The position numbers and the translations under genes are program-made. Positions 41,650 to 49,462 of a DNA stretch of 64,000 bases are shown here, one piece after another. Every line of letters begins with the position of its first letter. Position 1 is the first letter of the stretch. The notes beneath the pieces were generated by a model. The model was not told the origin of the DNA, made no database searches, and worked only from the letters and a program-made list of their open reading frames with translations. Source of the DNA: Pseudobdellovibrionaceae bacterium (GTDB taxonomy: Bacteria; Bdellovibrionota; Bdellovibrionia; Bdellovibrionales; Bdellovibrionaceae); the NCBI GenBank assembly GCA_016785955.1, contig JAEUWH010000032.1, positions 1-64,000 on the forward strand, written 5' to 3'.

Positions 41650-42009
41650 GTGAAAACAAAATTAACTACTCTGCTTGTTTTGATGATGTCGTTGGGTTCG
41701 CTGGCGGCCACTCAACCGGACAATACTGAGTTGAACAAACGAGACCAACGTGGTCGAGAACTGACGGCGGATAAACATGGGACTTCAGAAAAAGATATCA
41801 AAATTTCTGCGGAACTGCGACAAGCGGTGGTGAATGACAAATCATTGTCGACGTACGCACAAAATATTAAAATCATCACCGTGAATGGTGAGGTCACTCT
41901 GAAGGGGCCGGTGAAATCTGTGCAAGAGCAGCGCGCATTGCTTTCAAAAGCCAAGGCCGTCGGCGGGGTGGCTAAGGTGCATAACAATACGCAGATCGTG
42001 ACGGAATAA
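41650..42009 (+). CDS. BON-domain exported protein
   Basis: The gene starts with GTG at 41650, preceded by GAAGG, and encodes a signal peptide (TKLTTLLVLMMSLGSLAATQ). One BON domain follows, read in ISAELRQAVVNDKSLSTYAQ, NIKIITVNGEVTLKGPVK and SKAKAVGGVAKVHNNTQIV. BON proteins such as OsmY bind membranes and respond to stress. It follows CsbD by about 33 bases and is probably cotranscribed. Confidence 0.88.
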   Translation: MKTKLTTLLVLMMSLGSLAATQPDNTELNKRDQRGRELTADKHGTSEKDIKISAELRQAVVNDKSLSTYAQNIKIITVNGEVTLKGPVKSVQEQRALLSKAKAVGGVAKVHNNTQIVTE

Positions 42010-42032
42010 ACAAATTTAACAGGAGAATTTAT

Positions 42033-42623
42033 ATGCCTAAAGGAAACAAGGCGGTATTTGCGATTTATGAAAGTCGAAGCGAGCTAGAGAATGGGGTCGA
42101 TAGACTGAAAATGAATGGATTTCGACTGAGCGATATTTCTATCCTGCTGCCACAAGAGTCCGGTGTTCAGGAGTTAAAACACACGAAATCATCTAAAGCT
42201 CCCGAAGGGGCTGCGGCTGGTGCTGGCACCGGTGCTGTTCTTGGTGGCGTTTTGGGGTTGTTGGCGGGCATTGGCTTGTTAGCGATTCCAGGGGTTGGTC
42301 CGTTCATCGGTGCTGGACCTATCATGGCTGCATTAGCGGGAATTGGCGTGGGCAGTGCTGTGGGTGTTGTCAGTGGTGCTTTGGTCGGTCTGGGTATTCC
42401 CGAGTATGAGGCGAAACGTTATGAAGGTTTTGTTAAAGAAGGTGGAATTCTAGTGTCTGTTCATGTGGATGATTCTACGTGGGCGGAAAAGGCAAAAAAT
42501 ATCTTAGAATCGACAGGTGCTAAGGATATGGCCGTGACCAGTGAGCTAAAAGGTGACTTTGATGAACTCGAGCGCAGTCGAACGTACACGGCGGCGTCGA
42601 TCAATCCAACCCAAATTTTCTAA
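42033..42623 (+). CDS. YflT/GsiB-type general-stress protein with glycine zipper
   Basis: The N-terminal part (AVFAIYESRSELENGVDRLK and LSDISILLPQES) is the alpha/beta domain of the heat-induced YflT-like family. A central glycine-rich segment (GAVLGGVLGLLAGIGLLAIP) forms a glycine zipper. The C-terminal part (VKEGGILVSVHVDDSTWAEK) repeats the beta pattern. The protein is likely membrane-associated and acts in stress, but the role is not known. AGGAG precedes the ATG. Confidence 0.75.
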   Translation: MPKGNKAVFAIYESRSELENGVDRLKMNGFRLSDISILLPQESGVQELKHTKSSKAPEGAAAGAGTGAVLGGVLGLLAGIGLLAIPGVGPFIGAGPIMAALAGIGVGSAVGVVSGALVGLGIPEYEAKRYEGFVKEGGILVSVHVDDSTWAEKAKNILESTGAKDMAVTSELKGDFDELERSRTYTAASINPTQIF

Positions 42624-42703
42624 TTCAATTTTATTTTGGGGCAGCTGCGCTTTCGGTAACTCGAGGGAGAGTGGTTGCTTCCATCTTTTTCAAAGAAGGT
42701 TAT

Positions 42704-43432
42704 ATGAAAGTACTATTAATTACATTGTTTGTTGCGATGGCGGGTCTTGCTCAGGTGGAATATCCGAATGATCTGACGAAGCCGTCCAATCCCCCGTACC
42801 CTCAAAACCCGCCGACGAATCCGCCAATGTCCACCGATACGGTTAACACGACATCAAGTACCGATTCATCGCGTGTGCGATCAGAGGGTGGGCTGTTTAT
42901 AGAGCCAATGTTGCTGACTGTCCAAGAAGATTCGACAATTAAAACTTCTCAATTGCCAATTATTACTGATGACACCTCAGGAACGTCCAGTGGCTTTGGT
43001 GTTGGGTTACGTTTTGGTGGCCACGTGTCTGAGGTTTTTTTACTTGGTGTGGATGCCCGTTACACAAAAATGAGAATGAGTGATTCCTTTTACGAAAGTG
43101 CAGATTCAAATGCATACAACATTGCCCCTGTCGTTGGTGTGCAGACACCATACTATGGAATTCGTTTGCTTGCGGGGTATGTGGTGGCTGGTGAAAATAA
43201 TCCAGATGCAGGTGTACAAGGTTTAAATTTGAAGTTCACCGAGGCGACGGGTTGGCGGGTCGGTGCAGGGATCCATATCGCTGCGGTGAGTGTCAACGTT
43301 GAATATCAGGACTTAACTTATAACGCAACTCAGGTGGAGTCATTAGGGTCTCTGAATGTGAACAATACAACATCGGTGGATGCGAATAATCGTGGATACA
43401 CCGTCAGTTTAAGTTTCCCTGTCGAACTCTAA
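42704..43432 (+). CDS. Putative outer-membrane beta-barrel protein
   Basis: A signal peptide (KVLLITLFVAMAGLAQ) is followed by a Pro- and Ser/Thr-rich stretch (NPPYPQNPPTNPPMSTDTVN). Alternating strands then run to the C-terminus (SGFGVGLRFGGHVSEVFLLG, AYNIAPVVGVQ, GWRVGAGIHIAAVSVNVEYQ, ending YTVSLSFPVEL). This fits an outer-membrane barrel of OprF/Opa-like size. GAAGG precedes the ATG at 42704. No substrate is indicated. A repetitive tract follows. Confidence 0.65.
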   Translation: MKVLLITLFVAMAGLAQVEYPNDLTKPSNPPYPQNPPTNPPMSTDTVNTTSSTDSSRVRSEGGLFIEPMLLTVQEDSTIKTSQLPIITDDTSGTSSGFGVGLRFGGHVSEVFLLGVDARYTKMRMSDSFYESADSNAYNIAPVVGVQTPYYGIRLLAGYVVAGENNPDAGVQGLNLKFTEATGWRVGAGIHIAAVSVNVEYQDLTYNATQVESLGSLNVNNTTSVDANNRGYTVSLSFPVEL

Positions 43433-43497
43433 ACCGGTGAGTAAAAACATAGGAATCGTTGGTAAGGACTACAATACAGGACCGTAAGGACAACAAA

Positions 43498-43576
43498 GGT
43501 TACGGTGGTTACGGTAAAGACAGATAGAGACAGTAGAGACAGTAGAGACGGTAATGATAGTAGAGACGGTAAAGAC
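43498..43576. repeat. Degenerate microsatellite tract in a 5' leader
   Basis: GGTTACGGT occurs twice in tandem, followed by several units of about nine bases resembling AGTAGAGAC. The tract lies in the region between the barrel gene and the ferritin-like gene, ending just before GGAGG. It reads in frame with the ferritin-like gene as Asp-Ser-Arg repeats, but that extension is not part of the domain. Confidence 0.7.
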
Positions 43577-43588
43577 TTGGAGGAAACA

Positions 43589-44161
43589 ATGATGAATACA
43601 ATTGCTTCTGATTCGGTATTTGATGTCGAAGAAATTCGTCGAGAGGCGCAGAGTTCCATCCAGCAGGGAGCGGTCACTCGTGACTATCCGTTGGATGTAA
43701 AAAGGGCTTGTCAGATTCTGAACGAGGCTCTGGCCAGCGAGATACTTTGTGTTTTGCGCTATCGTCATCATCAAGTGATTGCAAAAGGTATAAATTTCCC
43801 GCAGGTGGCGGCCGAGTTTAAAGAACATGCCGAGAGCGAAGAATCACACATGTTGGAAATTGCTGAACGTATTAGTCAATTAGGTGGAGATCCCGATATG
43901 AATCCCGCTACGATTGCGCAGCGATCAGCCACAGAGTATGGAGCGACCGACGGTGATCTGGTGTCCATGATTCGCGAGGATCTAGTGTCTGAGCGCATCG
44001 CGATTGAAGTTTATCGACAAATGATTGAATGGTTTTCCGCAGATCCGACAACTCGTCGAATGCTCGAAAAAATTCTAGCTGATGAAGAAGATCATGCCAC
44101 AGATCTAGCCGATTTGTTGGAAACCGTCGATCAACATAAACCTAGTATGTTTAATCAATAG
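43589..44161 (+). CDS. Ferritin-like (bacterioferritin/Dps-type) protein
   Basis: The domain begins LNEALASEILCVLRYRHHQV (Glu in the first helix) and continues EFKEHAESEESHMLEIAERI (E-x-x-H) and REDLVSERIAIEVYRQMI, then KILADEEDHATDLADLLETV (E-x-x-H), giving a four-helix diiron site. It fits a bacterioferritin-like protein that oxidises and stores iron or protects DNA. The start at 43589 follows GGAGG; an upstream frame of Asp-Ser-Arg repeats is not part of the domain. It may take part in oxidative-stress protection with its neighbours. Confidence 0.85.
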   Translation: MMNTIASDSVFDVEEIRREAQSSIQQGAVTRDYPLDVKRACQILNEALASEILCVLRYRHHQVIAKGINFPQVAAEFKEHAESEESHMLEIAERISQLGGDPDMNPATIAQRSATEYGATDGDLVSMIREDLVSERIAIEVYRQMIEWFSADPTTRRMLEKILADEEDHATDLADLLETVDQHKPSMFNQ

Positions 44162-44173
44162 GAAAGGTAAAAT

Positions 44174-44716
44174 ATGAAAAAAACAATTTTAACGACCATC
44201 TCTGTTCTGATATTCTGTGTTGTAGGACAAACGGCAGAACAATCGATCATGCCGTCACCAAGGCCAGTATCCCAAGTATCAGAATTTAAACCTCATATTG
44301 GTGTGATGATTGGGGCCGCGCAGCCAGAAGGCAGCGGGATCACGGCATCTGAATTTGGTATGGACATTGGTTATCAGCCATACATTCCATTTGGTGTCGC
44401 GGCCGAGCTAACTCACGCACGCATTGACGATGGGACCGAGACGGTTGATCGAAATACGTTGTGGTTAAAAGGTACTTACAATTTTGGAGGAACGGTACAA
44501 GTTCTGAAGGAAAGTTATGTGGGTTTGGCACTGGGATCGGTTTTTAAACCTGACAGCACCTCTTTGGCCGTGGCACCGATGCTGGGTTTTGACATTCCCG
44601 TAACCGCGACTGCGGAGGGGGTGTTCTCGTTAGGGGCAAATTTACGTTATGCGATTGTCGGTGATGACGAAGTCGATACCTTAACATTGGGTGGTGTTTT
44701 AAAATATTGGTACTAA
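44174..44716 (+). CDS. Putative outer-membrane beta-barrel protein
   Basis: After a signal peptide (KKTILTTISVLIFCVVGQTA) come eight or so strands (HIGVMIGAAQP, FGVAAELTHARID, TLWLKGTYNFGG, YVGLALGSVF, EGVFSLGANLRYAIVG), ending in TLTLGGVLKYWY with an aromatic terminus. This fits an eight-stranded OmpA/OmpW-like barrel. It follows the ferritin-like gene by 12 bases with AGGAAAGG in front, so the two are probably cotranscribed. Confidence 0.7.
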   Translation: MKKTILTTISVLIFCVVGQTAEQSIMPSPRPVSQVSEFKPHIGVMIGAAQPEGSGITASEFGMDIGYQPYIPFGVAAELTHARIDDGTETVDRNTLWLKGTYNFGGTVQVLKESYVGLALGSVFKPDSTSLAVAPMLGFDIPVTATAEGVFSLGANLRYAIVGDDEVDTLTLGGVLKYWY

Positions 44717-44784
44717 ACAACAAAATAACGGGTGTGGGCCACAGTGCCAGCGCCCTGAACTTATAAATTTACAAGGGGGTTCAA

Positions 44785-44970
44785 ATGTTACGTGCAGCGA
44801 TTGTGTTTTTCGTATTGGCTTTACTCGGTATTCTATTCGGAGCGACTGGCTTTGCTGGCATATCTATGGATATCGGAAAAGCTCTATTGGGAGTGTTTCT
44901 AGTTTTAGCGGTTATTAGCTTTGTGATTTCGTTGCTTTCGGGACGAAAAACAAGTGGAACATTACCTTAA
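44785..44970 (+). CDS. DUF1328 (YtjA) small membrane protein
   Basis: The 61-residue protein has two hydrophobic helices (AAIVFFVLALLGILFGATGF, GKALLGVFLVLAVISFVISL) with the DUF1328 pattern GFAGISMDIGKALLGVF. The family is often induced by stress, with function unknown. ACAAGGGGG precedes the ATG. It lies in the stress island. Confidence 0.9.
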   Translation: MLRAAIVFFVLALLGILFGATGFAGISMDIGKALLGVFLVLAVISFVISLLSGRKTSGTLP

Positions 44971-45000
44971 CTAAACCGATATAAAAGGAGAAAAATTGAC

Positions 45001-45534
45001 ATGAAAAAAGTAATACCATTTTTAGTTGCGACGGTTTTTGTAGTGACCAGTCAAGTGTTTGCTTGGACGTCTACTCAGGATGCTGCGGATCGTTTGGGTG
45101 CAACTCAAGTTAAGGAAATTGCATTTGATAAAAATGCAGACAGACTTACAGAGGCACAAAAATCAGAAATCAGAAATGCTGTTTCCGAGGCCGCTCAGAA
45201 AGGTAGAATTGACGAAGTGAAAGTTTTTGCTTGGTCTGATAAAGAATACCCGTCTGACAACAAAAAACAAACCAAAGAAGAAGTTGGTTTAGCCAAAAAT
45301 CGTATTAAGCATTTAAAATCATTTTTAAAAGATGATCTGAAAGTCAAAAGCGTCGACGAATACAACATGGCAGAACGTCCAAGTGCCATTGAAAAATTGT
45401 TTAATACGTCAGATGCAAAAATAAAAAATACGGCGGAATCGGCAGGAGCGGCGCCAACAGAAGGCAATACTGGACTATTTGATCTAAAAGCCCAGGCTTC
45501 TAAAGGTGTTGTCATGATCTTTCTTAAACGATAG
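45001..45534 (+). CDS. Secreted protein, possibly OmpA-like periplasmic domain
   Basis: The signal peptide (KKVIPFLVATVFVVTSQVFA) is followed by about 155 residues with IAFDKNADRLTEAQKSEIRN and DEVKVFAWSDKE. This resembles the beginning of an OmpA peptidoglycan-binding domain (FD-x-x-x-x-L..., then V-x-V-x-G/A-x-x-D), but is divergent. AAAAGGAG precedes the ATG. Function is unassigned. Confidence 0.55.
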   Translation: MKKVIPFLVATVFVVTSQVFAWTSTQDAADRLGATQVKEIAFDKNADRLTEAQKSEIRNAVSEAAQKGRIDEVKVFAWSDKEYPSDNKKQTKEEVGLAKNRIKHLKSFLKDDLKVKSVDEYNMAERPSAIEKLFNTSDAKIKNTAESAGAAPTEGNTGLFDLKAQASKGVVMIFLKR

Positions 45535-45570
45535 TGGCTGAATAATTCTGATCCAGCTCTAGACAGTTAT

Positions 45571-45600
45571 AAAGGGTTTGCTTAAATAAGCAGGCCCTTT
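45571..45600 (+). terminator. Terminator hairpin
   Basis: AAAGGG (45571-45576) pairs with CCCTTT (45595-45600) and, inside, GCTTA (45580-45584) pairs with TAAGC (45587-45591). The two stems are separated by TTT and AGG internal loops. It lies 36 bases after the stop of the secreted protein gene. Confidence 0.65.
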
Positions 45601-45675
45601 GACTTATTAAATCTTTATTAAGTTTGGCTTCCCAAATTCCGATAGATTTTTGTTGGAATAAAAAAGGGGAGTATT

Positions 45676-47316
45676 ATGGGTCCACGATCGTGGTTTTTTT
45701 CATGTGTTGCACTTGTCGCAGTTATGTTTTTTGTAGGTTTGGCTATAAATGTAAATACAAGCAGTAAGATGCCGCTGCAGATGTCGTCGAATTCTCCGGC
45801 TGGCACGGCTCATGTGATCTATACCAAAATCCAATCCGTAAAAGCGTTCCTACTGGATAGAACCCTTATTTCGTCTGAACGTTGCGTGCCAGAATTAAAT
45901 AAAATCTATGATGAAATGAACAGCCTGAATTTGACTCAGTTTTCATTGTCTGATTTGAAAAAAAATGCACCTAAGCTTATCAATGAATTATTTAAAACGC
46001 GTATGGAGTTACGTGAAAATTATCAAAATGCCTTCAGCGGTGAAAATGCTGGTGTTTCAAAAGAGTGTGCCTTTGCTCATCGCCGTTTATTTCGGGCGAT
46101 CCGAGTTTTTGAAGACTATATTGGGATGTTACACGAAGACGTTTTTAAAGCGGCTGGCTTACCCCTAAGAACCGACGATAAAATTTATCGCGTATTTGAG
46201 GGAAATGAAATTAATTTTTTATGGAACCAGACATACCGTCCGACTGAGACCTATAAATATGTTCCAAAGTCAGGGGATATTCTGCTGTCGCGGGGCTCGG
46301 CTTCTGTATCGGCTTCGATTGCGCGTATTACGGATGAGGACTCAAACTTTTCCCATGCAGGTATTGTTTACATTGATCCGGTGATAAAAAAAATAGAAAC
46401 AATCGAGGCTCATATTGAATACGGCAGTGTCGTTGAAGATATCAGTCATTATAAAGACATGAAAGCACGTGCGGTGGTATTCCGATTTAATGACCCTAAG
46501 TTGTCTTCTGCAGAAAATGCACAGATTGCTCACGAGGCCGCTGCAAAAGTACGTAATGTCATACTAGATTATAAGAAAAACAAAGGCACCCGTCGTTTCC
46601 CAAATGTTTGCTATGATTTTTCAATGGTGATTGATAATCCGACTGAATTTGATCCTACTAAAAGTAAATGTCTATTTTGTTCGGAAGTGATTTCGTTGGC
46701 TTATAAATTAGTTGCGGGCGGAAAATACACTGTGCCTAAGTTCCAATCTCCTATCGATCCTAAAAATCGTACATTTTTAGCAAGTATTGGCGCTACGGCA
46801 AAAGAAACATTTGCGCCAGCGGATTTAGAAATTGATCCCAATTTTGATATGGTCATGGAATGGCGTGATTACAGACGTATACACAGAACTCATATAATGG
46901 ATGCAATTCTTACCAGTGTGTATGGCTGGATGGATGAATACAACTATCAGTTTCAGCCTCCGAAATTTGATCTGCTAAAGACAAGTTTGGCCTATAAAGC
47001 GCGTCGTGTTCCGTTACTGGATCGTGCGCTTAAGCTAGACGAGAAATTTCCTCTGAATATGGTGAAAAGTGGTTTGGATGCAATGTTGATGCTGGATGAA
47101 GTTGCCAATCAATTGGCGGCCGTTATTGATAAAAAAGAAGGTGGACAAGGAATTACGCTGACGCCAAAAGAGATGTTAAGTTTGCTAGAACAATGGCGGC
47201 TACAAGATGCAAAAGATTATCAATCTAGTTCAGAATACAATAAAGCAGGTGATATTTTAAAAGATCAACGCGTCCATCACTTTTTACGTGCGCCGAACTC
47301 AAAGATGGGCAAATGA
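45676..47316 (+). CDS. YiiX/NlpC-P60-like cysteine hydrolase, membrane-anchored
   Basis: The 546-residue protein has an N-terminal membrane segment (WFFSCVALVAVMFFVGLAIN). A permuted papain-like fold of the YiiX/YebB type follows: PKSGDILLSRG, DSNFSHAGIVYID with the catalytic His, and KSKCLFCSEVISLAYKL with the catalytic Cys. Relatives are amidases acting on lipids or peptidoglycan peptides. About 200 residues precede the core and a helical tail follows it. It is the last plus-strand gene before the SYLF gene. Confidence 0.8.
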   Translation: MGPRSWFFSCVALVAVMFFVGLAINVNTSSKMPLQMSSNSPAGTAHVIYTKIQSVKAFLLDRTLISSERCVPELNKIYDEMNSLNLTQFSLSDLKKNAPKLINELFKTRMELRENYQNAFSGENAGVSKECAFAHRRLFRAIRVFEDYIGMLHEDVFKAAGLPLRTDDKIYRVFEGNEINFLWNQTYRPTETYKYVPKSGDILLSRGSASVSASIARITDEDSNFSHAGIVYIDPVIKKIETIEAHIEYGSVVEDISHYKDMKARAVVFRFNDPKLSSAENAQIAHEAAAKVRNVILDYKKNKGTRRFPNVCYDFSMVIDNPTEFDPTKSKCLFCSEVISLAYKLVAGGKYTVPKFQSPIDPKNRTFLASIGATAKETFAPADLEIDPNFDMVMEWRDYRRIHRTHIMDAILTSVYGWMDEYNYQFQPPKFDLLKTSLAYKARRVPLLDRALKLDEKFPLNMVKSGLDAMLMLDEVANQLAAVIDKKEGGQGITLTPKEMLSLLEQWRLQDAKDYQSSSEYNKAGDILKDQRVHHFLRAPNSKMGK

Positions 47317-47375
47317 CACAAATGACAGCAATGACATAATGATAGTAATGACACAAATAATGGTAATGTCTGGAA
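47317..47375. repeat. Low-complexity AATGACA-like tract
   Basis: Downstream of the YiiX-like gene, ATGACA-like hexamers recur (CAAATGACAGCAATGACATA and related words) to about 47375. They resemble the units next to the interspersed element at 24958. It precedes a copy of that element at 47444. Confidence 0.6.
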
Positions 47376-47443
47376 ACGAAGGGTGATGGCTGATTGCTGG
47401 AACGAGAACCGCACACACGCCGCGGCCTCGTTAGTATAATATG

Positions 47444-47466
47444 ATGTCATTACCAACCTATCTAGG
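47444..47466 (+). repeat. Short interspersed 3' element, copy 4
   Basis: The sequence is identical over 23 bases to that at 39520 and starts ATGTCATTACCAACC. It lies 128 bases after the YiiX-like gene and just before a convergent gene's end. Confidence 0.7.
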
Positions 47467-47482
47467 TCGATTTAATTATGGA

Positions 47483-48160
47483 TTACGGGGCGTTGGCATC
47501 TAGTGAACGCACGTAAGTTCGAAGGGACGATGGAGCATAGCTTCCGTCCGTTGTAAGTAATGACCGAGGTGTCGATTTGTTGTCATACATTTTGGCATTT
47601 GAATCGTGATCGATGGACAGCGACGCACCTTCAATAGTTAGACCGCCGAATAGTCCACGACTGCGAGAGTAACTGTAGACTTCGCTTTTCAGTTGGTAGT
47701 CTGTGTTGGCTTTGGCTTCGCGGCCGATGGGGCCTACGGCGATAGTTGCATCACCACCCAGAGTGAAGTTGTTTACACTTAAGCGCTCTAGAGCGTTTTG
47801 ATTGACGAATACCAAAACCATATCGATCGAGGCGATACCGATTTGTAATCCCCAGTTACCACCCACGATTCTGACGTAAGAGGGTTGGCTCCATCCATTA
47901 GCTACGCGACAAGAAACGACACCTTGACCAATGCGAGCGCCAAATACAAATCCACCCCGAATGACGTCAGGTAGGACGGCGATACATACAGCCCGTTCGA
48001 GCAAGCTTAGGGGAATTGTGTTGTCGGAAATTTTTGTCACCTCATCCAGAACTTGTGCCGCACGCTCTGCTTTGGCTGCAAGACCGGCTTCGGTGGTGGC
48101 TGCGTACCCGGAAAATGGAATCGCAGCGGCGCATATTAAAATAAGTAATCTGTTTTTCAT
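47483..48160 (-). CDS. SYLF-domain lipid-binding exported protein
   Basis: The signal peptide (KNRLLILICAAAIPFSGYAA) is followed by the SYLF/Ysc84 domain, recognised by IPLSLLERAVCIAVLPDVIR, GGFVFGARIGQGVVSCRVAN and YSRSRGLFGGLTIEGASLSI. SYLF proteins bind phosphoinositide-type lipids in eukaryotes; in bacteria they are secreted proteins of unknown function. Upstream, at 48198-48291, lie a palindrome and a phased array of GAAC words. It belongs to the stress island by position. Confidence 0.88.
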   Translation of the reverse strand: MKNRLLILICAAAIPFSGYAATTEAGLAAKAERAAQVLDEVTKISDNTIPLSLLERAVCIAVLPDVIRGGFVFGARIGQGVVSCRVANGWSQPSYVRIVGGNWGLQIGIASIDMVLVFVNQNALERLSVNNFTLGGDATIAVGPIGREAKANTDYQLKSEVYSYSRSRGLFGGLTIEGASLSIDHDSNAKMYDNKSTPRSLLTTDGSYAPSSLRTYVRSLDANAP

Positions 48161-48197
48161 TCTGTATCTCCTTTATTGATGAGAATGGTTTTTACGA

Positions 48198-48291
48198 ACT
48201 GACTGAGTCAGTAAATCGTTCACAGCAAATGAATGGCCAAAAAAAAGAAATCTTGAACTACTCTCGAGTTGCTATTGAACGGCTATTGAAC
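48198..48291. promoter_or_regulatory. Palindrome and 11-bp-phased GAAC array upstream of the SYLF gene
   Basis: ACTGACT at 48198 and AGTCAGT at 48206-48212 form a perfect palindrome around one G. At 48255, 48266, 48277 and 48288 the words GAAC, GAGT, GAAC and GAAC follow at exact 11-base intervals. The last pair is GAAC-N7-GAAC, the same motif as in the lexA promoter. These are candidate operators of the SYLF gene on the minus strand. Confidence 0.35.
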
Positions 48292-48517
48292 CGTTATGAT
48301 AGAGCTCCATGGATTGAAGCTGTTCAAAAAATCCAGAATGGCTCCCAAATATCCCCGTATGTTGTCGGGCAAATTTGTACAATATCAAATAAACTGTAAA
48401 TTAACCTACGGCTTCATGTTTGCATTATCTATATAATCAATATGTGAAGTGTCGGAATTTTTTTCCCATTCCAAAAAAATAACAACGACAAGCGATTGTC
48501 AAAAAAAGGAGATCAGT

Positions 48518-48799
48518 ATGGCTAACCTAACAACGGATGCTTTTAACAAAGTAGACAAAGTGGCTCACAATTTAAAAGACAAAGCGGCGGGAGCGGAAGA
48601 TCAATTGACTCAGATGACCTACGATGCGGGAAAAAAAGTAGGAGCTATTGCGTCTGATTTTTCTTCGGCGGCTATGGATTACGCTAAAAATGGTCGAGAG
48701 TACGTAAAAGAAAATCCAGGGAAAGGCGTTGCTATGGCTGCGGTGGCGGGACTTGTAACTGGAAGTCTGTTGACTCTGGCTATGCGTCGTCGACACTAG
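48518..48799 (+). CDS. DUF883/ElaB/YqjD-like protein
   Basis: The protein of 93 residues has helical repeats with a heptad-like pattern (DKVAHNLKDKAAGAEDQLTQ, DAGKKVGAIASDFSSAAMDY). A C-terminal membrane helix with a glycine motif (NPGKGVAMAAVAGLVTGSLL) ends in MRRRH. This is the ElaB/YqjD/DUF883 plan of inner-membrane-associated proteins that can bind ribosomes in stationary phase. AAAGGAG precedes the ATG at 48518. A strong terminator follows. Confidence 0.85.
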   Translation: MANLTTDAFNKVDKVAHNLKDKAAGAEDQLTQMTYDAGKKVGAIASDFSSAAMDYAKNGREYVKENPGKGVAMAAVAGLVTGSLLTLAMRRRH

Positions 48800-48887
48800 A
48801 GTTTTTTTCTCGTTCTAATTTTTCGAACTCTAAGTATCGAGCACATCGTTTACGAAGATAGTGAAAAATATATGTCGAATTCGAATC

Positions 48888-48923
48888 AAGTTGCTGAGGA
48901 ACTTCCCGTGTTCCCAGCAACTT
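48888..48923 (+). terminator. Rho-independent terminator
   Basis: AAGTTGCTG (48888-48896) pairs with CAGCAACTT (48915-48923) and GGAAC (48898-48902) with GTTCC (48910-48914), with one bulged A and a seven-base loop. A T-rich tract follows. It ends 20 bases before the next ATG. Confidence 0.85.
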
Positions 48924-48942
48924 TGATTTTTTTGGGGGATCT

Positions 48943-49287
48943 ATGATCAAGTCTTTTTTAGAAGAAGAAGCTCAGGGATTTATTTTTAAAATTTGTTTGA
49001 GTATTATATGTGTATCCGTTTTAGTTTTTTCTTTATTTCAATTGGGTTATGCCTTTCAAGCCTGGGTGTTGCAATTTGATGATGCCTTCAAGATTACGGT
49101 GTTGGTTTTTACTTCGACTTTATTATTCAGTTTGATTGGTCTTCTTTTTGTGTTTCGTAAGCGACGAGAAAAAGTAAAAGTGGAACTCGAAAACCCTTTG
49201 CATCCTTTTATGGGAATGAGCTTACAAGAAAAAGGCTTTGTTTTTATGAGAGGTCTTTTAGATGGCTTGGTGAATGGCCGTCATTAG
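48943..49287 (+). CDS. Small membrane protein, phage-holin-family-like (DUF1469-like)
   Basis: The 114-residue protein has two long hydrophobic helices (GFIFKICLSIICVSVLVFSL and ITVLVFTSTLLFSLIGLLFV) followed by a basic loop (FRKRREKVKVE) and a short amphipathic tail. This resembles the YqjE/DUF1469 family, which is often encoded after ElaB/YqjD-type genes. GGGGG lies before the ATG. Function is unknown. Confidence 0.65.
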   Translation: MIKSFLEEEAQGFIFKICLSIICVSVLVFSLFQLGYAFQAWVLQFDDAFKITVLVFTSTLLFSLIGLLFVFRKRREKVKVELENPLHPFMGMSLQEKGFVFMRGLLDGLVNGRH

Positions 49288-49304
49288 TTTCATGAGTAGA
49301 TGAG

Positions 49305-49363
49305 AAGATAAGAGTAAGAAGATTAGATAAGAGTAAGTATAAGAGTAAGTATAAGTAGAGTAA
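49305..49363. repeat. Degenerate ATAAGAGTAAG tract
   Basis: ATAAGAGTAAG occurs at 49308, 49327 and 49339 with further partial units to about 49363. It lies between the convergent membrane-protein gene and dnaE2. It is a simple degenerate tandem repeat without a reading frame of interest. Confidence 0.7.
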
Positions 49364-49462
49364 TAGCATAGATTTGAGTGAAGGCGACGGAGCAGAGGTG
49401 ATCAGGTGATAGCGCAGAGATGATCGCATAGAGGCAGGTATAAGACCCTGCTCGTGTGTGTG

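Noticed and set aside
43498-43576. Possible CRISPR array or Asp-Ser-Arg coding repeats
   Set aside because: Units are about nine bases and degenerate, with no spacers, and the frame extension is outside the ferritin-like domain and lies upstream of a proper ribosome binding site.
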